A DNA stretch of 64,000 bases, from NCBI RefSeq assembly GCF_000348985.1, contig NC_035933.1:372001-436000 (forward strand), in the 5' to 3' direction. The notes under the pieces are model-generated. The model made no database searches. It was not told the DNA's origin and saw only the letters and a list, made by a program, of their open reading frames with translations. The position numbers and the translations under genes are program-made. Numbering within the stretch: the first letter of the stretch is position 1; the number at the start of each line of letters is the position of its first letter. Positions 19,987-30,700 of the stretch are shown in pieces. This stretch comes from Huiozyma naganishii CBS 8797 (lineage: Eukaryota > Ascomycota > Saccharomycetes > Saccharomycetales > Saccharomycetaceae).

Positions 19987-21924
19987 ATGTTCAGAGCTGT
20001 GACAAGACACAAGTGGGCCGTCCTGCTGGGCGGTGTTGCAGGACGGGGGCCCGTCTGGGCTGTGAACACACAGAGAAGACCCATATGGGACGACTACGGG
20101 GACAGTGGGACTACAGGTCCTGAAGCGGTTGCTGCCGCGGCAGCGGCAGCGGCTGCTGCACCGGACCGTGCAAAGGTGCTGCAGCGGTTACAGGATACGA
20201 AGTTCGACGTACTCGTCGTCGGCGGCGGGGCCACGGGTACTGGGGTCGCTTTGGATGCATCTCTGCGTGGGCTGAAAGTTGCACTGGTAGAGAAAGCGGA
20301 CTTCGCCGCGGGGACGTCCTCCAAATCGACGAAACTGGCACACGGAGGTGTGCGGTACTTGGAGAAGGCCGTGTTCGAGTTGTCGAAACCGCAACTCGAC
20401 CTCGTCGTCGAGGCTCTCAACGAACGTGCACATTTGCTGTACGCGGCACCACACCTCACCAAGATCCTACCGATCATCATACCTGTGTACGAGTACTGGA
20501 AGGTACCCTACTTCTACGCAGGGTGCAAAATGTATGACTTCTTCGCCGGCGCGCAGAACCTCAAGTCCTCGTACTTGCTCTCCAGGGAGAACCTTAGCCA
20601 CATCGCACCGATGCTTGACCAGAAGAAACTCAAAATGGGGCTAGTGTACCACGATGGGATCTTCAACGATTCGCGGCTGTGCGCCACGCTCGCCATCTCT
20701 GCGGTGGAACGCGGCGCTACCGTGGCTAACTACGTCTCAGTGGAACAATTGATCAAGGACAAGACAACGGGGGTCATCACGGGCGCCAAAGTGGAGGACC
20801 AAGAAACTGGGGGGACTTTCACGGTCAACGCTAAGATCGTAGTCAACGCCACGGGCCCCTACAGCGACAAAATCCTCCAAATGGACGCTAACCCACAGGG
20901 ACTACCCGAGAAGGAACCGGAAAAGGCGACACCAGAGAACGCTCTTATTGCAGTCAGAAACCCAAAGATGGTTGTCCCATCAAGGGGGGTCCACATCACA
21001 CTCCCATCCTTCTACTGCCCTTCTGAGATGGGTCTCCTAGATGCAAGTACCTCCGACGGGAGAGTCATGTTTTTCCTCCCATGGCAGGGGAAAGTCATCG
21101 CAGGGACCACAGACATCCCTCTGAAACAGGTGCCCAGGGATCCATCCCCCACAGAAGCAGACATCCAGGATATCCTCCAAGAACTGCAACACTACATACA
21201 GTTCCCGGTACGCAGAGAGGACGTGCTCAGCGCCTGGGCAGGGATCAGACCGCTTGTCAGAGACCCTCGTGTCGCCGAGGGATCCGCAGGAAGCGGCCAG
21301 ACTGAGGGGCTTGTCAGGTCCCACTTCATCTTCACGTCACCTACCCAACTCGTCACCATTGCAGGAGGGAAATGGACCACCTACAGAGAGATGGCTGAGG
21401 AGACAGTCGACGAGGTGATCAAAGTGGGGAAATTCCAAGGACTGAAACCATGCACCACAAGAAAGACGAAGCTAATCGGTGCGCAACACTGGAACTTAAA
21501 CTTCCAAGCGTACTTGCAACAGAGGTACGCACCTCTAGAGGACTCCCTCGCCGAACACCTGGCAAACAACTACGGAGACAGAGCACCAATCATCTGCGAG
21601 ATGTTTGAGGCGGATAAGTCTAGTAAACTTCCAGTGGGACTGTATGGCGACGGCGACGACAAAGTGAAGAACATGGATGCAAACGCGTTTGACTACCCTT
21701 TCACCATCGCGGAACTGAAGTACTGTATTCGCTTCGAGTACGTCAGAACGGCACTGGACTTCTTGCTGAGAAGATCTAGATTTGCGTTTCTTGACGCCAG
21801 AGAGGCACTGAACGCAGTCGACCCAACGGTCAATCTGATTGGTGACGAACTCGGCTGGGATGCCGAGAAGAGAGCTGCTGAGTCCGCGAAAACAAAGGCT
21901 TACATCAAGACTTTCGGTGTCTGA
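19987..21924 (+). CDS. GUT2: Mitochondrial FAD-dependent glycerol-3-phosphate dehydrogenase
   Basis: Gut2 oxidises glycerol 3-phosphate to dihydroxyacetone phosphate on the outer face of the inner mitochondrial membrane and passes electrons to ubiquinone; it serves glycerol use and the NADH shuttle. The 645-residue length is normal. The first 30 residues (MFRAVTRHKWAVLLGGVAGR) look like a mitochondrial targeting sequence. A polyalanine run precedes the FAD-binding dinucleotide fold VVGGGATGTGVALDASLRG at about residues 77-95. The substrate-site blocks KSTKLAHGGVRYLE and GGKWTTYREMAEETVDEV are kept. The order IMP2'-GUT2-UBP7 matches YIL154-156. Confidence 0.97.
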   Translation: MFRAVTRHKWAVLLGGVAGRGPVWAVNTQRRPIWDDYGDSGTTGPEAVAAAAAAAAAAPDRAKVLQRLQDTKFDVLVVGGGATGTGVALDASLRGLKVALVEKADFAAGTSSKSTKLAHGGVRYLEKAVFELSKPQLDLVVEALNERAHLLYAAPHLTKILPIIIPVYEYWKVPYFYAGCKMYDFFAGAQNLKSSYLLSRENLSHIAPMLDQKKLKMGLVYHDGIFNDSRLCATLAISAVERGATVANYVSVEQLIKDKTTGVITGAKVEDQETGGTFTVNAKIVVNATGPYSDKILQMDANPQGLPEKEPEKATPENALIAVRNPKMVVPSRGVHITLPSFYCPSEMGLLDASTSDGRVMFFLPWQGKVIAGTTDIPLKQVPRDPSPTEADIQDILQELQHYIQFPVRREDVLSAWAGIRPLVRDPRVAEGSAGSGQTEGLVRSHFIFTSPTQLVTIAGGKWTTYREMAEETVDEVIKVGKFQGLKPCTTRKTKLIGAQHWNLNFQAYLQQRYAPLEDSLAEHLANNYGDRAPIICEMFEADKSSKLPVGLYGDGDDKVKNMDANAFDYPFTIAELKYCIRFEYVRTALDFLLRRSRFAFLDAREALNAVDPTVNLIGDELGWDAEKRAAESAKTKAYIKTFGV

Positions 21925-22139
21925 CCGCCCTCCCCCTCCCCACCCCAGACAACTTTTACTTCCAAGTGACTTATCTTTTTATCTTCACGAAGCTTGTTTT
22001 ATATTCTTATCAACTGTAAACGTCCAGGGAAGAGTTTGAGGGAGATGTTATTTACTTCTTAATCGAAATTATCAACTTTTATGTCTATCATAGTTATATA
22101 ACTGAACGAAATGACAATATCGATTAAAATGTGTGGACT

Positions 22140-25100
22140 CTATATCCTCTCGTAGAACAGTACATAAACGTCACTACTAGATATCTTCATCACACCGTGC
22201 TTTACGTCTCCGTGCCTGGTCTCCCGTTTCACAACTTCGTCGTCGAAATAGTACCAGCCGTCCCCGTTCGAATTCAAACTGTGGTCCAGTTGCTTGTCCA
22301 CGATAGAAGTGTAGTGCCCGCTGATCAGGTTACCCGTGTGGTTCACAACACCGTACAGTTTGTACTTAACTACTTCGTTGCTCTTCAACACTATGTTCAG
22401 AATCAACGGGTACGTTACGATCGTTGAATTTTTCTTCGTCAGGTCGTAGTAGAAACGGGAAAGGTGGATTATTAAAGTCCGTGGCATTCGGATGAAATTT
22501 AAGGTCTTTATCGTAAACAGTTTCTTTGATTTCCATTGTTTCATCTCCTCCTTCATTTCCCGCAACTCATCTATGTCACGCTGTGCATCCACATCAGCGC
22601 GACTATGCGAATCCTCGGATTTCCTCACACTCTTGCTGCTTGACCCACCTAGCACCCTGAAGGGAGACAGCGACCTGTTTATTTTGGAAACATTCAGTTC
22701 GCCAAGTTCCGAACGATGGTGGTGTCTGTGATGCAAAGAGAAGCTGAACAGTTTACCCTTCTTAGAGCTCGACGACGAAGATCCAGGCGACAGAGTGTCT
22801 CTGGCCGCTTTATTTCTCTTGGTCTTCTCTACCATGCCCTTGTAATCCTTGGTTATTTTACAACAGTTGGGGCAATCCCATGCGTTTTCTCCGGAAAGCA
22901 CCTCGTCGCTGGTGTACATATTCAAACACTCCTCCAAGCTGACTCTCTTGGATCTCGAAAAGGTCGACGAGGTAGCTTTGGGGATTGCCAGCGAAAGAAC
23001 GTAAAATGTGGAATAATTGAAGGATGAGTGGCCACATCTTTGACAGTGAAGACTGTTCTCCATCTGACCTTGGAAAATGTCGTCGATAGGCGATAACCCA
23101 TTCCCTATCACACTCTTATCAAACCACTTCTTGTACTCTTTATTCTGCACGTTCAGCTTTTTCTCATCGTAAAGAATCAAATCTGGGTATTCGTTGACTA
23201 CAGCATCTTGGTTTGAAAGTTCATCGTGCAGTCTATCCAGGATGAGCATCAAAAACTCCGTTGTATCCTGTTGGTCATCTGGGATCTTGAAGTCGGGACG
23301 CAGGAGACTGCAGCTTTTCAAGAAGGATATCGGAACCACAGAACACCCACCGTTCAAATACATTTTTTTGAACAGGATGTAGAAAGTTCTCGAGATTACA
23401 GGTTGTGACCCATTTGCTCCAGGCTTTGGTGCCACCTCCTTAAGAAACTCCTTATATTTCATCGATATGAAAAGGTTACGGAACGACTTCGTTGCGAAAA
23501 GACACTGTATCATACTGTTGATGTAACATGTGTTCCCGAGATTTCTCAATCCTGTAATAGACAAGGACACATAAATGTTCGGGTTTTGTTCTATTGTCGG
23601 TATTGAGTACGTCTCGTGCAGTCCATTTGTCGCCGATCTGAATGGTTCCTGTTGGATTCTCTTCGTCGGTGCCACTTGCAGCGCCGTATCCTCGTCTGCC
23701 TCTAAGATCTGTCCCGTTACAAAGTTCAAATTACTTTGAAATGGAGCACGATGTTGCGACACCTTCGAATCCAACATGATTCTGGGGGGTATCACTGGGA
23801 CGACATCTGGGGACTGGGGTACAGACGCTGGTGGCGGTGGCGGTGGCCTCTTCCTTATCGTAGCTGGCACTTCATGAGGTTTCCAAGGTTCCACTGCGCC
23901 TGGTCCATTTATCCCAGCAAAATTCTGCTGCCGGTAGGGCAACTCTTGGCAATCGTGCCGTGCAGGCGTATCATCTTCACCTTCCGTGATCCTTACCAGG
24001 TAGTCTGTCACACATATATTGTATTGCTTGCCGTATTCCAAGATAACTTTCTTCCACTTCTCGTATCCGCCCAACAGAACGGTTGGTACGCATTTGAGGG
24101 GTTTACCTCTTGCCGTGTTGAGGAGGTAGAAGAAAGTGAAATGGTAGTCGAAGTTCAATTTCATAAACGTTTTCATATCGCTAAAGTAGACCACGTAGTC
24201 GAACTCATCGCGCCTGTTGAACAACGGGTTGTTCAATTTACTTTCCAACTCCGTGATCTCATACATGGGGGCCCCCGAGTTGCTGTTCCACAACATTTTG
24301 GGATCAATATGGACCGTGTTTGGTGCTATTATTTTACTCGTGTTGTATCTGTAGTCCAGCCGCAGATCGATCAGTAGCAGTTGTTTCGACTGTTGTTCGT
24401 TTGACAGGATCGAGAAGAGTTCCGGTGCGGTTATTATACTCTGTTTTTGCAACCGCTCTAGACTCTGTATGTACGCATTAGACTCATCGTAATACAGGTT
24501 CCCCTGTGAGGACTCACTTTCCTCCAGCATGTAGACCGAGTGGTAAGAATTCTTCCTGTGCGTTAGAGATCTATCCGGTGTGAAATCTTTAAAGGACCTG
24601 TCGTGAGCGCCTCCAGGAGGGACCGTCTGTGCAGCCGGTGTCATTTGTGTCATAGTGTGCGTCCGCCTCCTTCTCATCATCAAATCGTCTATCGCTGCAG
24701 GAGTGCCTCCTGAGGTTATTGGACTCTGTGAGGATAAAGGCACTGGTGGGGGGGCATGCTGTGGAGGGGCCACACTATGGTGTGCCAATCCGTAGATTCC
24801 CATCTCTTCGTACCCAATTTCCAAGTCGTCGACGTCCTCTTCCTCGTCAGCATCACTTCCACGGGAAATCGCCCCCGGCGGGAGATCGTGGACCTCTGCG
24901 GCCAGTTTCAATTGATCGTTTGGTTCGAGTTGTGGAGCCCTCCACAGGGGGGAACTCTGATCATCAAGATCACTCCAGCCTGAATCATCTCCGTGCAAAC
25001 TGATTCCTTGCTCTGCTATAAACTCGCTATCGCTGTGCACAGGGACGTTACCAGGCCGTGGCAGTTGCAACAGTTGTTTCTTCTGCGATCGGGGTCTCCC

Positions 25101-25625
25101 ACCGCGAGTTTCTGTCGGACTCTGCAAGGTCAATTTGTCCAAATTCTGGACGACCCGTGCCTCGTCTGGCACAGAGTACGCACGGTTCCTTGGGATCCTC
25201 TCGTTCAACGACGCGGAATCCCACTGCGACTCCAAAACGACCTGAACTTCCTCTTTAACCATCAGAAGCACGTTTGTCATGTTCACCTGCGACTCATACA
25301 GAGCCCGCACATCGCTGTACACTGTATGTGCTCTGTTCCGGGTGTGGAACTGTATCGACTGCGGCATGACCAAGTAGACGTAAAAGCAGCCGTTGATAAA
25401 GGACCCTAGCGCGTCCATGTTCTGATCCTTCCCGAGGCAGGACAGGTACAGCTCGTACAGCCACTCTGTGTGCTCCAACAGGTCGATCAGCCTCTGCAGC
25501 CGCAGCTGGGGCAGCGCAGTCCCGATATCGTCCGTGTACACTTTGACCACTCTTTGCCATAACTCGTCGGAAAGCTCCGGTGTAAAGGGCAACGCTGTCG
25601 AGTCATCCCCGTACATCGACCTCAT
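22140..25625 (-). CDS. UBP7: Ubiquitin-specific protease Ubp7 with a rhodanese-like domain
   Basis: Ubp7 is a cysteine deubiquitinase linked to endocytosis. Starting at the ATG at 25625 the protein has 1161 residues; another ATG three codons on is equally possible. It has an N-terminal folded region (WQRVVKVYTDDIG), a conserved SVTHRKDSYHSVYM-like block (here SLTHRKNSYHSVYM), an enzymatically dead rhodanese-like domain (LLIDLRLDYRYNTSKIIAPN) and a Pro-rich segment. The catalytic domain has its Cys at about residue 700 (LRNLGNTCYINS) and its His at about 1104 (LISGHYTSIV). A Cys-x2-Cys pair (CQRC ... CPNC) forms the finger insert. The S. cerevisiae paralogue UBP11 derives from the genome duplication. 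Confidence 0.95.
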   Translation of the reverse strand: MRSMYGDDSTALPFTPELSDELWQRVVKVYTDDIGTALPQLRLQRLIDLLEHTEWLYELYLSCLGKDQNMDALGSFINGCFYVYLVMPQSIQFHTRNRAHTVYSDVRALYESQVNMTNVLLMVKEEVQVVLESQWDSASLNERIPRNRAYSVPDEARVVQNLDKLTLQSPTETRGGRPRSQKKQLLQLPRPGNVPVHSDSEFIAEQGISLHGDDSGWSDLDDQSSPLWRAPQLEPNDQLKLAAEVHDLPPGAISRGSDADEEEDVDDLEIGYEEMGIYGLAHHSVAPPQHAPPPVPLSSQSPITSGGTPAAIDDLMMRRRRTHTMTQMTPAAQTVPPGGAHDRSFKDFTPDRSLTHRKNSYHSVYMLEESESSQGNLYYDESNAYIQSLERLQKQSIITAPELFSILSNEQQSKQLLLIDLRLDYRYNTSKIIAPNTVHIDPKMLWNSNSGAPMYEITELESKLNNPLFNRRDEFDYVVYFSDMKTFMKLNFDYHFTFFYLLNTARGKPLKCVPTVLLGGYEKWKKVILEYGKQYNICVTDYLVRITEGEDDTPARHDCQELPYRQQNFAGINGPGAVEPWKPHEVPATIRKRPPPPPPASVPQSPDVVPVIPPRIMLDSKVSQHRAPFQSNLNFVTGQILEADEDTALQVAPTKRIQQEPFRSATNGLHETYSIPTIEQNPNIYVSLSITGLRNLGNTCYINSMIQCLFATKSFRNLFISMKYKEFLKEVAPKPGANGSQPVISRTFYILFKKMYLNGGCSVVPISFLKSCSLLRPDFKIPDDQQDTTEFLMLILDRLHDELSNQDAVVNEYPDLILYDEKKLNVQNKEYKKWFDKSVIGNGLSPIDDIFQGQMENSLHCQRCGHSSFNYSTFYVLSLAIPKATSSTFSRSKRVSLEECLNMYTSDEVLSGENAWDCPNCCKITKDYKGMVEKTKRNKAARDTLSPGSSSSSSKKGKLFSFSLHHRHHHRSELGELNVSKINRSLSPFRVLGGSSSKSVRKSEDSHSRADVDAQRDIDELREMKEEMKQWKSKKLFTIKTLNFIRMPRTLIIHLSRFYYDLTKKNSTIVTYPLILNIVLKSNEVVKYKLYGVVNHTGNLISGHYTSIVDKQLDHSLNSNGDGWYYFDDEVVKRETRHGDVKHGVMKISSSDVYVLFYERI

Positions 25626-25779
25626 AGCACTGCTCACCAACACACAACTGTACAGCTCGAGTACAGTGCCACCGAGACCTTGAACAGCACTCAACACGCT
25701 GCGCCCTGTCAGTTCCGATAATGCGCTATATTATTATATAATATGTACTATAGATATAGGTATAGGTATGCTATACTGT

Positions 25780-26133
25780 CTACTCTCGCTTGCAGTACTT
25801 CGAGCTGGCCATGGAGGCCACGGCGTAGTCGTAGAGGGACTCCCCGACGTTTAGGTACTTCCTTGTGTACTTCTTCGCCTCCGCGTTCTCCCAGCGGTCC
25901 ACATTCACTGTGAGCCCCGTGTTGCGCTTGATCCCAGCGAGGCACGCAGAGACCAGCAGCAAGTCCACCCCACAGTGCACCACTTTACCTATCTGTAAAT
26001 TCGAAAGAACCTAGCGATGAGGGGAGGGGGTTGCTCCCTCCCCTCATCGCACCTGGTCTCTCTCTCTTGTTAGTAAATCTGATAATATCGTGCAGACAGA
26101 CACACAACAACAGCACAAACATACAATCGCCAT
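25780..26133 (-). CDS. Small DUF1748-family protein (YIL156W-B orthologue), spliced
   Basis: DUF1748 proteins are short fungal proteins of unknown function. Exon 1 is 9 bases (26133-26125, Met-Ala-Ile) and exon 2 is 25992-25780, together 73 residues, the length recalled for YIL156W-B. The product contains IGKVVHCGVDLLLVSACLAG and IKRNTGL, the hydrophobic family core. No ATG lies at the N terminus of exon 2, so the intron is needed for a proper start. Splice signals are GTATGT at 26124-26119, TACTAAC at 26075-26069 and CAG ending at 25993. It sits between UBP7 (same strand) and COA1 (divergent), as in S. cerevisiae. Confidence 0.88.
25993..26124 (-). other. YIL156W-B intron, 132 bases, with a strong internal hairpin
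   Basis: The donor GTATGT, the branch TACTAAC (branch A at 26070) and the acceptor CAG are all consensus. The acceptor is 77 bases from the branch A, far for yeast. A CAG ending at 26053 (17 bases from the branch A) and a TAG ending at 26011 lie in between. Using the first gives an early stop; using the second adds six codons in frame. A 15-bp hairpin (26014-26050) separates the two competing sites. Confidence 0.85.
26014..26050. repeat. Perfect 15-bp inverted repeat (hairpin) in the YIL156W-B intron
   Basis: The arms are 26014-26028 (gcgatgaggggaggg) and 26036-26050, exact reverse complements, with a 7-base loop. Each outer arm end contains GCGATGAG, the core of the PAC element, so it could also be a DNA site in the divergent promoter of COA1. 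Confidence 0.95.
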
Positions 26134-26357
26134 CGCCCAGTACTCTCGATCACGATGTCGATACACAGGCTAGTACCCAGACAACGTTACCGGGACGTCC
26201 AGGTCTGTCTCTGTCCCTCGAGGTCGCCTTGAACAAAATTATATTCAAACGGAGTTCACCACTGATCACTGACACTGATCGCTGGTTACTGACCTGTTTC
26301 ATTGCTCTCTTGGACCACTGTACGTCTCTAACTGCCCTGCTATTCTCCCCATTGGTG

Positions 26358-26918
26358 ATGTTTCTGCTAGGTCGTGTAACTGTGAGAGGTATGCCGTTGG
26401 CTGGTGCGTGCAACGTGGCCCGCGGGGTCCGTGGGGTCCGCTGTTTCTCAGCGGTGAAGGTGTTGATGCAACAGCAGCGGCCCTTACGGGTAGATAGGGA
26501 GTTGCCCAACCCGCTGAAGGACAGGTACAAGCTGCGGTGGGGGTTTTTCGGGTTCAGCGCGCTGATGGTAGCCTCTCTAGCCATGATCTTCAACTACGAG
26601 AAGGTAGAGAACCCTATCATCGACAACACTCTGTACCAATTGAGACGGTCTGGAGCAACGAGGGCCCTTTTGGGCCAGGATATCCAGTTTGCAGGTGTAG
26701 TACCCTGGGTGTATGGGAAACTGCACCCTGTAGCAGGTGAGATAGACATCAAGTTCTACATCAGGGGGGACAAACCAAACGCCGTGGGTGTGGTGAAACT
26801 CGTCGCAGACAGACAGAACAGAAACCAGGAGTTCCTCATCCATGAGTGGAGCCTCACCGTGGGGGACCAGCAGGTGGACCTCTTGTCGGAAAACTCCTTC
26901 AACCTGAGCAGCTACTAA
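26358..26918 (+). CDS. COA1: Cytochrome c oxidase assembly factor Coa1
   Basis: Coa1 is an inner-membrane protein that binds newly made Cox1 during early complex IV assembly. The ATG at 26358 gives 186 residues (about 197 in S. cerevisiae). The N terminus is basic and free of acidic residues (MFLLGRVTVRGMPLAGACNVARGVRG), as for mitochondrial import. One membrane segment follows at about residues 58-80, then the conserved FNYEKVENPIIDNTLYQLRRS, GVVPWVYGKLHPVAGEIDI and EFLIHEWSLTV. The frame is open far upstream but without support. It is divergent from YIL156W-B, as YIL157C is. Confidence 0.92.
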   Translation: MFLLGRVTVRGMPLAGACNVARGVRGVRCFSAVKVLMQQQRPLRVDRELPNPLKDRYKLRWGFFGFSALMVASLAMIFNYEKVENPIIDNTLYQLRRSGATRALLGQDIQFAGVVPWVYGKLHPVAGEIDIKFYIRGDKPNAVGVVKLVADRQNRNQEFLIHEWSLTVGDQQVDLLSENSFNLSSY

Positions 26919-26934
26919 AGAAGTGCATACCTGG

Positions 26935-26961
26935 CACACACACACACACACACACACACAC
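26935..26961. repeat. CA dinucleotide microsatellite
   Basis: Thirteen CA units follow the COA1 stop codon, in the gap shared by the convergent COA1 and AIM20 genes. Confidence 0.95.
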
Positions 26962-27021
26962 TGTATATAGAACACGTACTCAATACGTAGAGCAATGCTA
27001 AGTTCAAATACCCCCTCCCCC

Positions 27022-27507
27022 TCAACGAGGTAATACTACCTCCCGAGAGTCCCGACGAGGATAGTAAGACCCAAAGTCCTGCCTGTAGAGGTTCCGAAGC
27101 AGCTGTCCGTCTCGTGGGGCCCGCTCCCCTTCAAGTAGAGGCACCATCAGGTCGTAGGGGCACGAGTCGCTGCGTATACTCTCGGAGGCTATCTGAGACG
27201 GTGGCGTCTGGTACTTGCTCGAAGCGCCGTTCTTACTCGCGCTGGTTTCGTCTGTAATTTGACGACGGTACGCAGGGGTGTACGCGGAGGGGGCCGTGTG
27301 ACTCATGGGCCCCAACCAGACGGCGTCTAGCAGCGTGTCGAATTGCGCATCGCCATCACCATCGATCTCCTGCTGCAAGAGCAGATCTCGAACGTCCTCT
27401 CGCTGTAGCCGCCGTTGCATGACGACCCAAAAGGCACCCGTTAGAGCAACACCGCACCCAATGGGGACACCAAGGGACAGACCTACAGCCACCGAAAGAC
27501 CAACCAT
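27022..27507 (-). CDS. AIM20: Aim20/Skg1-family membrane protein
   Basis: AIM20 and SKG1 are duplicates in S. cerevisiae coding for single-pass proteins linked to cell wall or bud-site processes. The 161-residue product has one N-terminal membrane segment (residues about 3-28, VGLSVAVGLSLGVPIGCGVALTG) followed directly by a basic stretch (MQRRLQRED). A hydrophilic C-terminal part includes PLLEGERAPRDGQLLRNLY. Position and strand between COA1 and BNR1 match YIL158W. It is shorter than either S. cerevisiae protein. The assignment rests on gene order plus overall layout. Confidence 0.8.
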   Translation of the reverse strand: MVGLSVAVGLSLGVPIGCGVALTGAFWVVMQRRLQREDVRDLLLQQEIDGDGDAQFDTLLDAVWLGPMSHTAPSAYTPAYRRQITDETSASKNGASSKYQTPPSQIASESIRSDSCPYDLMVPLLEGERAPRDGQLLRNLYRQDFGSYYPRRDSREVVLPR

Positions 27508-27705
27508 ACGTCAAGACCGGCCTGTCAAGTTTAACCACATGAAGTGGTCCACTAACAGGGACGCTGGAACCACCCGCTATTTAACAACTTCTACAAAGAA
27601 GAGGAATTACACCATACTTTGACACATAGATGGACCAGAAGGCCGCTAGAGGGGACGACGAGAGGCGTATATTGGTATCTTATCCGTGAATAGAATGTAT
27701 ACGTG

Positions 27706-30700
27706 CTATATGTTCTGGATCTCGCTGAGCATCGCCTGCGTCCGCTCAAACAGAGCAGAACTGTCGCTTTTGCTCTCAGCGTCGTCCGTGCGCCTCTCTC
27801 TCGGTTTGCCCACGGGCTTCGCCACCTCACGGAGCTTGTCCAGTAGTTTATCCACGGCGTCCTCCTCATCTTCGTTCTCGTCGTCGTCTTCGTTACCGCC
27901 CGCGGCGTCTGCCGCCGCGGAATTCCCTTTGCCGCTTTTCGAGCGACTACTCTGCTTGTCCTCTAGCAGCTTGCGACGCTGCTCGTATACTCTGTCCATC
28001 TCCTCTCTTTCAATATTCTCCCTAGAACACTTCTTGAACAGTTGAAGAAATTCGGCGAAACTCGTGAAGAAGTGGTTCTTAGTCGTGGCATCCTTCGGGT
28101 CCTCACCGTAGTACTTCATCAACTGGTTCATGTCGTTAGAGGATAGCTTCATTTGACTCTCTAGTAGCTGGGCTTTCGAATTGGCCCTCTGCGCTTTAAA
28201 CCTAATTTTCTTCAAAACCATATCACCGGGATACAGTTTCGCTGGATCAGATAACGGTCCCTTCTTTACCGCATGCCCCATTTTACGAATCTTGCCGATG
28301 TATTCACTGCATTCTAGCTCTAACTGGTCCAAGGTAAGCTTCCCCAGATCTTCCACAGTCTTCAAATCGTGCACGAATCTGTATATGTCTGGGTACTTCG
28401 TCCTAATCAACCTCTCAATATAATGCAAAAAAGACAGGTTTTTATTATCGCTAGACTTGATGAAAACCAGCTTATTCAACGAACTGATCTTTACCCCAGA
28501 AGCGGCTTTAGTGTTCATGTAATTCCCAATCTCTATAATGATGTACAGAAAATTCTGTAAAGCAGTTGACTCTTTCAATCTACGCATGGCATCCTCCAGT
28601 TTTTGCAACTTGTAAACAATATCGTAGTAGTCTTTTTCGTACGTGCAAACGACTAGAAGGCAATGAGACCTGACGGACCAGTAGTCACGTAACACGTAAC
28701 ACAGTTTTAGAAATATCTCATCACCTCTTTCCAATGGTGGCAAAGGCTCGAACGTTGTATGGTTGCTTGCATCCGGTTCAGGGAAATACTGCACGCAATA
28801 AGGGGCATACTTTCTCAATGTACTGGACGATATTGCTCCGAGCTCTTCTCTGTTGAAGAATTCTAGTACGGGGACATTCTTAATAATGTCATTGTCACAG
28901 CCTAGTACTTTCTTCACAAATTCGTCCACTGAGAGATTCGAAAACATGTGTAGGTTAATACCGAATGCTTGGGCTAAGTCTCGAGAGAGAAACGAAACAG
29001 ATTTTTTGGAAGCGCTCCCCTCGGTTGCACAACTCTTTTTCGCAATAGGGCCTGCCTCTTTAATTTTGAAAGTACTTTCGATCTCCTTTAGTACACCATC
29101 ATGTTGTAGATGCTTCAATGTGTCCCTCCTAATTTCCTCATTGTGCCATATCGTATCCTCAATATCTTCAACTTTATCCCAATGAATCTGCTTCAATTTT
29201 TTGACTGGCTTCGCAATTCCACCTGTAACATTAGACTTGTCTACAACGTTGAGTACCGTATCATCATTTGAAAAGTTGCTTGATGCGGGTCCCATTACTG
29301 GTGGAAGTGGAGGTGGAGGTGGAGGTATCATTATTCCGTTATCCATGGCATTGGCCTTTAAGCCAGGAGGCAAAGGAGGTGGAGGAGGTGGAGGTAGAGA
29401 TTCAGTACTTGCGTTAACGGGCAAGTTTGTAGACATTGGAAAGGGAGGGAGAGGAGGTGGTGGAGGCGGTGCCACCTCCTTTGTAAAAGTGGAAGGAGTG
29501 CCATTGTTTCTATCTAACAACTCTCCACCAACCAATGAAATATTTGAAGAATGGTTAGAGTCCAGTATGTGACCAGACACGCCAGTAAATGTAGCATCAG
29601 AATGCATAGAAGGTTGTTTATGAGCTGTATTTGACGCAGCATGGGAGTAAATATAAGCAGACGTTATAGGTTTTTCATCCTGCCCCAAAGACGTTTGAAT
29701 ATTAGAGGACGACCGGGTTGGAATATTATTGTCTATGCTTGTAGAAGAGGCAAAGCGAGACAAAGCTATACTACTTTCGTCGGATACACCAGGATCATTG
29801 TCTGAAATATTACCCAGGGATGACGCCGAGTCACAGAACACAGACCCCTTTATATTGGAATTGTCCTGTTTTCCATTGTCGTCGTCACTTTCCAGTAACG
29901 ACGAAAGCGCGTTTATTCTTCTACTCGATTTCAAAGAGACCTTTCTGGAACCTTTTTGGAACCCGGTCCGCTTTAAGTGGGCTTGCGATGGTTTTATATG
30001 TTCGAAGAGATTGATACCCCGTCTTGTATTTTTTTCTGGATATAGCGTTTGATGTGCAATAGTTTGGTCGTATTTTTTTGTCTTTTCCTTAAGTTGTTCT
30101 TCGAGCCTTTTATTTTGGAGTGTTAATGCCCCGAGTTCAATCTCCTTCTCATCTAACATAACTTTAACCTGCTCCAATTCTTCAAAGACGTCTTCCTCCT
30201 TGTGGGTTCTACCCCTCTCCACGTTTGTTTGCCTTTGGATTTTCTTTAGTTTATCAGTCAACTGCGAGACCTTCTTTTCCGATTCCTCTAATTGATCCAT
30301 AGCCCTTGCAGCTACCTCGTCTGATTGCAAACTGTCCATCAGATTTTCGAATGATTCGTTAAACATGGGCTTCAACGAGTCGTCAGTGATACGCGGCAGT
30401 GTTGCATTTCGGGTGCTGTCAGTAAATTTATTGATAAAGAATGTTAGTAATACAATGATGGCATTGAACAGTCGTAGAGATTCAGAATATGCCCTATTTT
30501 CCAAAATGTCAAGTAGACACTGAAATAACTGTCCCATGGAAACCTCTAAGGGCGTCCCAGTAGATTTTTCTATAAGCAACATCAATGTGGTGCCGTACAC
30601 CAGGTTTGGCAAGAATGGTCCATTTTTAGTGGCGTTAATCTTAGTCAATGCTTGTTCCTCCTTCTCTTTGTATATTTTGACCTGGTTAAATACCAAAGGT

